A stretch of DNA of 51,285 nucleotides, from contig JANBPK010000004.1 in NCBI GenBank assembly GCA_027579435.1, positions 1-51,285 of the forward strand, in the 5' to 3' direction. Numbering within the stretch: position 1 is the first letter of the stretch; each line of letters begins with the position of its first letter. The notes beneath the pieces were generated by a model. That model was given only the letters and a program-made list of their open reading frames with translations. It was not told the DNA's origin and did no database searches. Below are positions 32,109 through 40,714 of the stretch, in pieces. The stretch is from Candolleomyces eurysporus. Taxonomy: Eukaryota > Basidiomycota > Agaricomycetes > Agaricales > Psathyrellaceae. A program made the position numbers and the translations under genes.

Positions 32109-33843
32109 ATGACCGCTTCCAACCAAGCCTACTCGGCGATATCGTTCATTGCGTGCTTTCTTGTTTTGATTCCTATGCCATGGCATTTGGAGGGTGCGTA
32201 GGATGATCATCATGTCCGTTGCTGCAGCTGATGCGAGCTCGAATGAACAGCATGGAATACCGGGACGGTGCTCTACATGAGCTGGACAGCAACCTCTCTG
32301 CTCAACTTTTTCATTAATTCCATCATATGGAATGGGAACTTCAAGAACTGGGCTCCCGTCTGGTGCGATATCTGTAAGTTGTCCCTTGCATCCCGGACAA
32401 CCCAGCACATATACTGAATTCACGGTAGCTTCCAAGTTGATCATAGGAGTGTCCTTTGGCATTCCCTGTGCATCACTTTGCATAAACAGGCGATTGTATT
32501 ATATTGCGAGTGTGCAAACAGTGAAGAATACGGTTAGAGATGTAAGCTTATTTGATCTCCATGACTTAGAGACAACTCTTACTGATCACACTAATAGAAA
32601 TACAAGGCCATCGCCATGGATTTGACCATCGGAATTGTCGTCCCTATGATCATGATGGCGCTCCGTAAGTTCCACTCCCCTACTTTGAGCACACCATACT
32701 GAGAGCGCCTTCCCAGACTACGTCGTCCAAGGTCACCGCTTCGATATCTTCGAAGACGTAGGTTGCTGGCCCTCAACCTACAACGTCACTCTCCAATACG
32801 CCTTGCTCCAAGCACCCTTGCTCCTCATCCCATCCATTTCCGCCGTCTACGCCGTCATGAGCATCATTTGCTTCTGCAAAAGAAAATCTGCATTCAATGG
32901 GATGCTAGCATCTCGCTCCTCGAGCCTCACCTCGAGCCGTTACTGGCGCTTGATGTCCCTGGCCTCGCTCGAAGTTGTTTTGGGCCTCCCAACCACCCTG
33001 GCGTTCGTGGTCATCAGTGCGACCTCGAAGGAGTTCCCTGTCCAACCCTGGATCAGCTGGGAGGATACCCACTACGATTTCTCAAATGTGATACTGATTC
33101 CTGGAGTGGCATGGCGAAATCTTCCGACAGCCTATACGTTGGAGTTGACCAGGTGGAGCAGCGTGGTGTGCGCATTGATCTTCTTTGCGTTCTTCGGATT
33201 TGCGGAGGAGGCGAGGAAGCACTATAGCAGTGCGGTCAGCACGGTCTGCGGTGCTATTGGCGTCGAGAATCCTTTCTCAGGACAGAAGACCAGGTCTTTC
33301 GGACTCTCAAGTTCGTTTGGGAACAGCCCAAGCGGCACCCTCAACGGGTCTGGATCGGGTGGTTTGAACTGGGCGAGGCTCAAGATCTCGATTCCTGGAA
33401 CTGGGGGTAATGCGAGCAACGCCGCTCTGCCGATTTATGTGGAGAAGGAGGTGATCAAGAAGAGGGACTCTCTGGACACCTTGTCGGATTTCATGTCGGT
33501 GTTGTCCTCCGGAGGGCAGTCTGACTTCACCTCGATGAAAGGCAAGCCTCAGGGACTTGCGCCTTCCCTCTCGGGTTCGAGTCCATATCACAGTGCAGTG
33601 CCCAGTCGCTCTGGATCACCCACTAATGGTAGACCTCGTCCGAACATCGAGATTCGCCCTGAAGACTCCTTCATGTCACCGGTGTCCGAGGTGATCAGGA
33701 CTCCCGAGTCTGCTTTTCCTAGGCCGGTGACCCCTTCCAGCATGCGTGAAGGGCCGTCGTTCCTCGAGATGGAGACCCCTGCAACACCGAGCTCACTTGC
33801 CAACGTGCAGAATCAGAGGCAGCGGTCCGACAACTGGGTTTAG
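32109..33843 (+). CDS. STE3-type pheromone receptor (seven-transmembrane GPCR)
   Basis: Fungal G-protein-coupled receptor of the STE3 family, which binds lipopeptide pheromones. The first exon ends IPMPWHLE. Splicing gives AWNTGTVLYMSWTATSLLNF, then NSIIWNGNFKNWAPVWCDIS, the classical STE3 start. Further segments: SKLIIGVSFGIPCASLCINR, YKAIAMDLTIGIVVPMIMMA, LQYALLQAPLLLIPSISAVY, ASLEVVLGLPTTLAFVVIS, and a last one around VVCALIFFAFFGFAEEARKH. The cytoplasmic tail is long, about 210 residues, and rich in Ser/Pro/Gly. Four introns with GT-AG borders. The ATG at 32109 is followed by MTASNQAYSAISFIACFLVL. Whether it is part of a mating-type locus or one of the many non-mating paralogs cannot be told here. 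Confidence 0.93.
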
Positions 33844-34056
33844 ATTCGATTTTTATGGATACTCACTCTACGACATTTCTTAAAACTTGTAGCGATAGCT
33901 TTAACTTCCACTCTCTGTTCACTGTATTTTTACGAGCCTTTACTACGCTTTTGGCGTTTGCTGTAGCACTAGTCTCTCTTTTTTCGTTAACTGATACTGT
34001 CCCTTTAATGTAGCGATGTTGGTATGAATACACGATCTGGTTTAATGAATTTTAAA

Positions 34057-35131
34057 CTATGCGGGAGGAAGGAAAGCAGCCCAGAGGACGATGGAGATGA
34101 AGCCCCAGATGGCGCTCCAGTATACCCAGGCTTTGGCCCATGATCTATACTGGAAGCCTTTGCCATCCTTGGCGGGATGTGTCCAGAGCCACGCAGCCGC
34201 CCAGTACAGAGTGGGCATTGATGCTGCGAGGCGCAGTGTAATTTGTGTGTGGGAGGCGAACAGGAGGAGGGAGGACGTAAAGAGGGCGTGGAGGACATGG
34301 GGGGTGAGGTTGATGGAGGCAAAAGGGGACTCGGAGCGTGCATAGACAGCTTTGAGGTGCCAAAATGCGAATGCGTAAATAAGAAGGAGTGGGGGCAGAG
34401 CGATGAGGATGTTGGGCAATTGCTGCAAGGTCCAATATTTGAACAATCCATTGTCCCAGTATTTGGATTGGACGTGGGTGTAGATGGAGGGAATGGCTTT
34501 ATTGCACCATTCTGGCCTTTGTGGATTTTCTACGCAGAACGAAACGTAACCGCTGTAGTTGTGGTAGACGAACGGCGCGAATACGAGGGCGGAGAGGACC
34601 GTCGCGTACACGGCTGAGCTGAAGCGCGGTTTGGTTTGAATGAGGAGGCCCCAGATGATGAAACCTGCAAGGAACATTCCGTTTGAGCGAAAACACGACG
34701 CGAGGGCGAATGCTATGGACGCTTTGAGGTACTGGGAGCGCGCAGAGTAAAGCATGCCGCGGTAGGAAAGGTAGGTAAAGAAGGGCTCGTTGTACGGCGC
34801 AACGAAGAGTGTGACTGGGCTGCTGGGGAGGAGCGCAAGGAGGGTGGTTATCCATGCGAGGTCCTTGGATCCGAGGGTGACCTCCGAGAGCTCGTAGAGT
34901 ACACGGAAGGCGTCGATGGACAGAATGGTGATGAGAGAGGCCACTNGGGAGGAGCCCTGCATGCCGGAGCAGGGCGGGGAGGGCAGGGAGAAATGCCCAG
35001 TGGTGTTCGTAGAGATGGCCATCGCGAGCAATGGCGAGGAAGTGGAGGACGTCCCAGCGAACGAGCTGGTCATTTGCAGCCTCGTCGAAGAGGGGCAGAG
35101 GGAGAGCGCGGAGGAGGAGCAGAAGAAACAT
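34057..35131 (-). CDS. GPI18: GPI mannosyltransferase 2 (GPI18/PIG-V)
   Basis: ER membrane enzyme that adds the second mannose to the GPI anchor precursor, facing the lumen. The start MFLLLLLRALPLPLFDEAAN and the conserved LVRWDVLHFLAIARDGHLYE then HHWAFLP match the family. After the N at 34946 the frame continues as VASLITILSIDAFRVLYELS; omitting the N joins both parts as GLLPVASLITIL. Further landmarks: FVAPYNEPFFTYLSYRGMLY, ASCFRSNGMFLAGFIIWGLL, FAPFVYHNYSGYVSFC, RPEWCNKAIPSIYTHVQSKY and WDNGLFKYW. It ends SIVLWAAFLPPA at 34057. No intron was needed. The start at 35129-35131 is only 24 bp from the divergent start of the next gene, so an upstream start in another frame is less likely but the 5' UTR must overlap. 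Confidence 0.88.
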
Positions 35132-35155
35132 GTGATTTGGCGCTTGCCTCCCGCC
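35132..35155. promoter_or_regulatory. 24-bp gap between divergent start codons of GPI18 and the Pex30-like gene
   Basis: The two ATGs are separated by only 24 bp, so each gene's promoter and 5' UTR must lie inside the neighbour's coding part. Confidence 0.5.
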
Positions 35156-36811
35156 ATGTCCGTCCAGCTCGACCAGCTCCCCTCGCCCCTCACCTTCGCC
35201 CTCGTTGCCCTCGCTGGCCCCATTGCCGCTCTCAGGAGTGCTCTCCAGATCCTCACATGGCGGTCAACGACCCTCTTTGACGGATTTCTGGTCGTGGCCG
35301 CGTGGTGGGCGGTATGTCTGTTCGTGGACTCGCTTCTGCGCTACTTTCTCCCCATCCTGGCATTCGCGTACATCTTCTACCGTTCAAGAGTGCCGACAAA
35401 GAAACAAAATACGCGGTTGGTCACCGAGCAAATACTCGCGAACACCGTCTCGGACTTGTCCGTCATTACTGCCCTCCTCCCCGCAGCCCCGCAGCTCCCC
35501 ACAGTACCACTCCGGGCCCTAGCCGCTCTTTACATTCCGTATCTCCTCATCACTTCCTTCATTCCATTGCGAGTCCTACTTGCCCTCACAGGCACCGTCA
35601 TATTTACTTGGCGAGCTCCATTCGCTGTCATTCTCCGCACAGCGCTCTGGCGAAGTGCCTTCCTCCGGTGGTCTGTCTACACTGCGTGGGCTCATATATC
35701 TGGCCGACCGTTACCCCCCAAGTCGGTGCCGCCCCAACCCACGATCTCTACCTCCGACAGTGGTTCTTCAGAGACTGCTACTACCACAGAATCGCTCCGT
35801 TTCCTCTTCACCATTCACGAGAACCAAAGATGGTGGATGGGTCTCGACTGGACGCATGCTTTGCTCCCTGGTGAACGGCCGTCGTGGTGTTCTCCTGTCC
35901 AGGCACCGCTCTCACCGCCCGGTGCATTTACGCTGCCCGAACCCACCACTGTTTACCTTCCACACCCTACGGACAAAACCAAACGAGTAAAGAGGACCGC
36001 TGAGTGGTATTGGGAAGAGCCAGAGTGGACGGTGTTGGTCCGGAGGGAAGGGACGGGCGTGTTGAGTAGGGTCGAGAGGCCGGTGCCGGTGGGGAGTGAA
36101 GAAAAGGAGGGAGCAACAGGGAGCAGGCTGTTTAGGGCTGCGAGTGTCAAGTTTGCCGGTACGTCACATACGAGAGACGACAGCAGCTCTTCGCATAGCA
36201 TCCACAGCGAACGCGACACAGAGGTGGACACGGGAGCGACGTCGGGGGGTGCGAACGAACCATTCACAGACCAGGATGGATGGGTATATGGTGATAATAA
36301 ATGGGAGAATCAAAGCAGCAAGGGGGGCATTAGCAAGGTCCGCGCAATTAATTTCTTGGATATGGATTTGTATTCTGACGCACTCTTCCAGTACACGCGA
36401 TTTAGACGGTGGACACGCGTCGCAGTTCTTGCAGAATTTGTGCAAGTCGTTGATGCTGATTCGCAATCCACCTCACCGACCACTGCCACAAAACCCGCAG
36501 ATCCCAAGCGAAAATCCTCAAATCCAAGTCCTATCAGTGTCTCGATATCCAAAGATGGCTCTTTGGCACCTTCGAAACCAACTACCGGAGCTGATCCTGT
36601 GTCCACCACGACCAACGCGACCACCACGCCGACAAAGAACGATCACGACGATTCGACACAGACAGTAACTGTTCAACCGCAGGCCTCACCAGCATTGATG
36701 TCGCCAACTTATGTCGCTTCGCCCACTACCGATATTTCGAGTCCTCCTCAGAGTGCTGGTAGATCAGACAGTCCGCTGAGACAAAGGTTGAGGATGGCTT
36801 TGAACAAGTAG
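35156..36811 (+). CDS. Pex30/Pex23-like peroxin with dysferlin domain (ER membrane)
   Basis: Resembles fungal Pex23/Pex30/Pex32 proteins, ER reticulon-like membrane shapers that regulate peroxisome and lipid droplet formation. The first 200 residues contain several hydrophobic stretches (FALVALAGPIAALRSALQIL, GFLVVAAWWAVCLFVDSLLR, then YFLPILAFAYIFY and LYIPYLLITSFIPLRVLLAL). The dysferlin-type block follows: FLFTIHENQRWWMGLDWTHA, LLPGERPSWC, RTAEWYWEEPEWTVLVRREG, then DQDGWVYGDNKW and YTRFRRWTRVAVLAE. The tail is Ser/Thr/Pro-rich. A 54-nt stretch at about 36335-36388 has GTCCGC at its start and TTCCAG at its end, is a multiple of three without stop, and sits between ISK and YTRFRRW. It is probably an intron, since removing it brings the dysferlin halves together. 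Confidence 0.82.
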   Translation: MSVQLDQLPSPLTFALVALAGPIAALRSALQILTWRSTTLFDGFLVVAAWWAVCLFVDSLLRYFLPILAFAYIFYRSRVPTKKQNTRLVTEQILANTVSDLSVITALLPAAPQLPTVPLRALAALYIPYLLITSFIPLRVLLALTGTVIFTWRAPFAVILRTALWRSAFLRWSVYTAWAHISGRPLPPKSVPPQPTISTSDSGSSETATTTESLRFLFTIHENQRWWMGLDWTHALLPGERPSWCSPVQAPLSPPGAFTLPEPTTVYLPHPTDKTKRVKRTAEWYWEEPEWTVLVRREGTGVLSRVERPVPVGSEEKEGATGSRLFRAASVKFAGTSHTRDDSSSSHSIHSERDTEVDTGATSGGANEPFTDQDGWVYGDNKWENQSSKGGISKVRAINFLDMDLYSDALFQYTRFRRWTRVAVLAEFVQVVDADSQSTSPTTATKPADPKRKSSNPSPISVSISKDGSLAPSKPTTGADPVSTTTNATTTPTKNDHDDSTQTVTVQPQASPALMSPTYVASPTTDISSPPQSAGRSDSPLRQRLRMALNK

Positions 36812-36948
36812 GACAGTACCATACATCTAGTTCTATCATCTGTAAGTTTGTGTAGTCTATAGTATACCGATACCGTTGGAACAATAGTGTTGCTCTACTA
36901 ATACCATGTCCCATTGTATCAAATACTTGTTAATCATGTTCGGTATCT

Positions 36949-36959
36949 GGTCTCAAACC
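36949..36959 (-). promoter_or_regulatory. B-box-like element downstream of U6
   Basis: On the minus strand this reads GGTTTGAGACC, two mismatches from the Pol III B-box consensus GGTTCGANTCC. It lies about 200 bp downstream of the U6 5' end. Budding yeast SNR6 also has a downstream B block at a comparable distance. Motif similarity only. Confidence 0.3.
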
Positions 36960-37039
36960 GGTTGATTGTAAAAAACGACAGCAGAGCAGAACGATGAGGA
37001 TATCAGAACCAAGATTCAAATAATGTGCATATAAGGAAC

Positions 37040-37104
37040 AAAATAAATATTGAGACCCGTAGGTCTACCACTCCGGGAAAGCGTGTCATCCTTGTGCAGG
37101 GGCC

Positions 37105-37135
<31 letters not shown>

Positions 37136-37159
37136 TTCGTATGTCACCCCGAAGGGGAC
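37040..37159 (-). ncRNA. U6 spliceosomal snRNA
   Basis: The minus strand holds the most conserved U6 core: AATTGGAACGATACAGAGAA, then GATTAGCATGGCCCCTGCAC and AAGGATGACACGC, covering the ACAGAGA box, the AGC triad and the internal stem-loop. A 5' hairpin (GTCCCC-TTCG-GGGTGAC) precedes it. The 3' part has CCCGG/ACGGG-type pairing and a TTTT run at 37040-37043 as Pol III terminator. There is no intron inside, although some basidiomycete U6 genes have them. No TATA box was recognised within 30 bp upstream. The 5' end is placed at the start of the hairpin, with an uncertainty of one or two bases. Confidence 0.95.
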
Positions 37160-37688
37160 AGAAGTTGAAGGCGTGAGACTGTGCTCGGTTGAGCAGTTTT
37201 GCATTTTGTTCAGCTGGCGAGGTGGGCCCTTGATTGCACCACCGGCCACCGGTCAGCCCTATCCCCCCCCTCAGTTCCTAACGCTCCCGGCCTGGCTTCT
37301 TCGATTCTGGGAAATATGGAACGGTAGAAAGAGTCGACTTGGTATTGGGATAACTCTGTGGTATACATTTGTACATGAGGAATTGAGGGTATCATAAGAG
37401 TGTCAGATTGTTAGGTGGGCCATTGGTTGTAAACGTGGTCCGAAGTCCGAAACGCACGCAATGCAGGGTACATAAGATTGTCAGTTGTTTGTGGAGAAAG
37501 AAGGGAGGGGAAAAGATCGAAGTCGGAGAAAGAGGTCCTTCCTGTGGATACATAAAAAAAAAAAAAGGTTGTAGACACGTTATGTGTCGGGTTCCAGGAA
37601 TGGGTTGGCTAATAGATAGGTCTTGGGGGTCGTGTCGACGTTTCCGGTTCTGCAATGCTGTCATGAGATAAAATGCGGGGCTATCTTG
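37160..37688. other. Intergenic between U6 and the zinc-finger gene
   Basis: Holds the U6 upstream region and the 3' UTR of the zinc-finger gene. There is an A13 tract at 37554-37566. Open frames in the region are short and low in complexity; I see no gene. Confidence 0.55.
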
Positions 37689-38906
37689 TTAACTGAAACT
37701 GTCATTGCGGGGTCGTTCGAATGGAACGGACGGAGGCGCGTTCAGGATCCTTTCAAAAGAAAGAGGCACAGGAGGGATGGGGTGAGGATGTCCATGCCCA
37801 CGGGTATTGTGACTTTGTGGCGCAACAGCAGCAGTGGCAGGCTGTGGAAAATGTAATGTCGAGCTAGCACTGGCAGCGGACGACCCTCGTCGTCTTTTCC
37901 CCACAACGTGCTTCAGAGAGTCGATCGTCTTCGCGATGAACTCGTCTACTTCTGATACCGACGACTCTCGGGAGCACGCTCTCCGAACGGGACGGTGGCT
38001 ACGGCGAGGCGAGCGCGCACCACCGCTTCCCCCCGAGAAACGATCCTCGGAATCGGAGGCGGAGGAGGAGCTTGAACTGTCGTCATCTGATTCGCGATCC
38101 AGCTCATCGTCAGATGTCATTGGGGAAGGGTGGTAATGGTCGTCGGCCAGCTCGTCGATCTCTTCCTCTTTGTCTTCGTCCTCCTCTCTTATGCAGTCGT
38201 CATTATTGTCGATATATGCAACTTGCGGCAAGGAAAAGGCAGGTCTAGTTGCCACGGTGGTGGAGGGGGAATGACTGCTTGGCTGAGCGGCCATCACGGT
38301 GTTTGGGGAGGGCGATTGAACAGTTGAGGGCGTTCCATTGAGAGAGCTCTGGCCATCGTTTTCTGGGGTTGCTATACTTCCCTTCCGGGAGCGCGCATTG
38401 GGGACGTAGTCGTGCTTCTTTTTGCGATGACGGGTGAAGGCTGCTGGGTCGGAGGTGCGGAAGTCGCATGCCCCAGGGTCATCCTGGCATGTATATCTCT
38501 TCTCACCGGTGCTGCCCATGGAAGTGAGCAATAGTTCTAGCGCAAAAAAAACGGCTCGACTCACTGGGTGCGCAGATGTGTCGTGAGATTGGATTTTTGC
38601 AGCGTGGCATACTGGCAATCATCGTACGGACATGTGAACCTCCTGAATACACGGGGTCAGAGCTGTCGATGGGGGCGAGCTGAGGACGAGGATACGCACC
38701 CAGCCCCTTTATCGTGGGTCTGCATATGCCTGGTCAGGTCAGCTTTGCGGTTGAGGACCTTGTCGCATGTAGGGCATTGTACGGGGACCCTCGCGCGCTA
38801 ATTGATCAAGGAGGGGTGTAGCGTGAGCGGGGGTCGAGGAGAGAGGAATGCGATGACTCACGACGCGCTTGCCCTTTGTGGTGGGCTCATTGCGGATTGC
38901 GGGCAT
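37689..38906 (-). CDS. C2H2 zinc-finger protein with three fingers, putative transcription factor
   Basis: Begins at the ATG at 38904-38906 (MPAIRNEPTTKGKRV). After a GT-AG intron, finger 1 is VQCPTCDKVLNRKADLTRHM then QTH; after the second, finger 2 is FTCPYDDCQYATLQKSNLTT then HLRTH; after the third, TGEKRYTCQDDPGACDFRTS then DPAAFTRHRKKKHDYVP is finger 3 with the HTGEK linker. The rest is disordered and contains an acidic stretch (REEDEDKEEEIDELADDH), an Asp/Ser tract, and basic and His/Pro-rich parts, ending RNDSFS. No recognisable regulated target. The family of fungal C2H2 regulators is broad. Confidence 0.85.
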
Positions 38907-39178
38907 TGTGGACGAGTCGTCGGTACCCCATCCGCCGTCGGGGTGGGTTAATGTCGTCGAGGCCCTTGTGCTCAATTGTGCCCTTCTTCACCCCTCGTGC
39001 GGACAAATCCGAATGTTTTTGATGGCCAACAACATTCCAACCCCGCGACAGCAATCCGAACAACAAGAAATCGTGTTAGGGTGCAGTCCAGCTGGTATAG
39101 CTACAAGAACAGAATCTCAAAAATACAAGGTCGTGCGTATCGTACAACAACATTTTCATATCCTTTGTTCCCGTCCAT

Positions 39179-40204
39179 CTACGCCTGTCCGTCGTCGCTC
39201 AGCTCCCCTTCCTCCTTCTCGTCTTGGCTCTGGCTCGAGGCCCTGGTTGCCGTCGCCATCTCCGGCTCGTGTTCCGTGTTGACTTTGTTGTGATCAACAG
39301 CGGGTTCGGGCGTGGCCATCTTTGCCATCTCGACATCGCCAGCGGCAGAAGCCGTATCATCATCCTGTGCCTTCGCGGTATCTTGGATGGGAGGTGACCC
39401 CTCTTCCCTCTCATTCGAGGGCGTCTGACTGGCGCTAGAGTTGCGTCGTTTCACTCCCGTCCGCCGTGATCGGGTTGTCCTCCGCTCTACCTTTTTAGTC
39501 TCCGCCGAAGACTCGTTCTCCTGCTGTTCGTCCCCATTCGCGGCTTCCCCTTCGTTGGGCGAGTCTTCTTCAGCCGCCGCGGTCTGATGACCGCCCCTAG
39601 GCGCTCGCGTCCTCTTGGCAGGATACGTGGGGTCGCCATCATCGTTGTCTTTTCGTTTTCTTTTCCCGCCCACCCTGCGCTTCCGCGGGGCCGCCTTTTC
39701 CTTTTCCTTCTCCTTTTCTTTCTCCTTCTCCTTGATCTCTCGAGCAGCGACAGCAGCTACAGCGCTGACAGTCGTCCCTGCAGGAGCAAGAACCTCCTGA
39801 ACCTCGACTGCCATCCCACCGGGAGATTGGGCGGCCCGGTCCGGGCGAGCACGTGATGATGATCGACTTGCACTTCCGTTTTCGGGCTCGCTATAATTTA
39901 GTGGTGGAAGGGGCAGGCCAAATGATGCTGGGTCCAAGGGTGGAAGGGAGAGCGCCAATCGTCCCAAAGGGTGATACAACGGCAAGAGCGGTGCTTTGAG
40001 GGAAAGGTTATTAGCTGTCGTCTTCTTCTCCTTAGGGCCCCTCTCTTTGATCTTCACAGCTGCGGCTGGTGAGGCGGGCGCAGACGATTTGGGGGATGGG
40101 ATTTGAGAAGAAAAGGTCGTCCATTCCGTTGCTGTTGGCGACTTGTACGTGAAGGAAGGTTTCCTTCGACTGGAAGCAGTGGAGGTGGCAACGTTGGTCT
40201 GCAT
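39179..40204 (-). CDS. Hypothetical disordered nuclear-type protein with EK repeat and basic motifs
   Basis: Single open frame from the ATG at 40202-40204 (MQTNVATSTASSRRKPSFTY) to the stop at 39179. Features: KEKEKEKEKEKEKAAPRKRR repeat followed by KRKRKD (bipartite-like nuclear localisation), Pro/Leu-rich middle, acidic C-terminus ending EKEEGELSDDGQA. No folded domain. The frame can be extended upstream to 40261 but only with a non-ATG start. Composition resembles chromatin- or transcription-associated fungal proteins, without a family match. Confidence 0.6.
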   Translation of the reverse strand: MQTNVATSTASSRRKPSFTYKSPTATEWTTFSSQIPSPKSSAPASPAAAVKIKERGPKEKKTTANNLSLKAPLLPLYHPLGRLALSLPPLDPASFGLPLPPLNYSEPENGSASRSSSRARPDRAAQSPGGMAVEVQEVLAPAGTTVSAVAAVAAREIKEKEKEKEKEKEKAAPRKRRVGGKRKRKDNDDGDPTYPAKRTRAPRGGHQTAAAEEDSPNEGEAANGDEQQENESSAETKKVERRTTRSRRTGVKRRNSSASQTPSNEREEGSPPIQDTAKAQDDDTASAAGDVEMAKMATPEPAVDHNKVNTEHEPEMATATRASSQSQDEKEEGELSDDGQA

Positions 40205-40714
40205 GGTTGATGTAGTGTGAAACAGCCTGTAGATGCAGTATGGGTGCCGGCCGTTAGACAAGCGTCCTCGATAGCATGACCAGCAAAGTGCTCACCTGCA
40301 GCCTAATCTAACTATTATCCAAAATCTTTTGGAAGGAAACGGGAAGTGGTCGTCCTAGGGGTGGCAGAGAATTTCTGTTGCAGCGGCTGTGGTAGATGGG
40401 AGGGCATGGGGCGTCAGGATGCCCTGCTCACTACGGAACGCAGCAAGACCGTTGGCGTACCGGATATTCTTGGAACGTGACGATCTGGTGACTGCTTTCA
40501 TGAGATTGAGCAAGTAGACGCCCTGCTATGAATGGGTCCAGGACAAGAGGAGAAGGCGTCAAGCAGTTGACGCGCTTAACCCTAATATTGGCACTCACGT
40601 GCCGGCCTTCATTGTACTACCGGCCGTGATATCATTGGCACACCCTTTTTTCCTCATCAAAAACGTCGAAATTAACTAATATACTGATACAGGTAAAACA
40701 ATTGAGAGGTGTGT
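40205..40714. other. Intergenic: upstream of the disordered gene and 3' UTR of the GHKL giant
   Basis: Both flanking genes run on the minus strand. No conserved frame or RNA was recognised. Confidence 0.55.

Noticed and set aside
33855..34013. 52-residue frame starting MD-T, downstream of the STE3 receptor, as a pheromone precursor
   Set aside because: It is short and begins MD like some precursors, but ends VPLM with no Cys-aliphatic-aliphatic-X box, and lies in the receptor 3' UTR.
37554..37566. A13 tract as the tail of a retroposed element
   Set aside because: No target-site duplication, no reverse-transcriptase or SINE-like body next to it.
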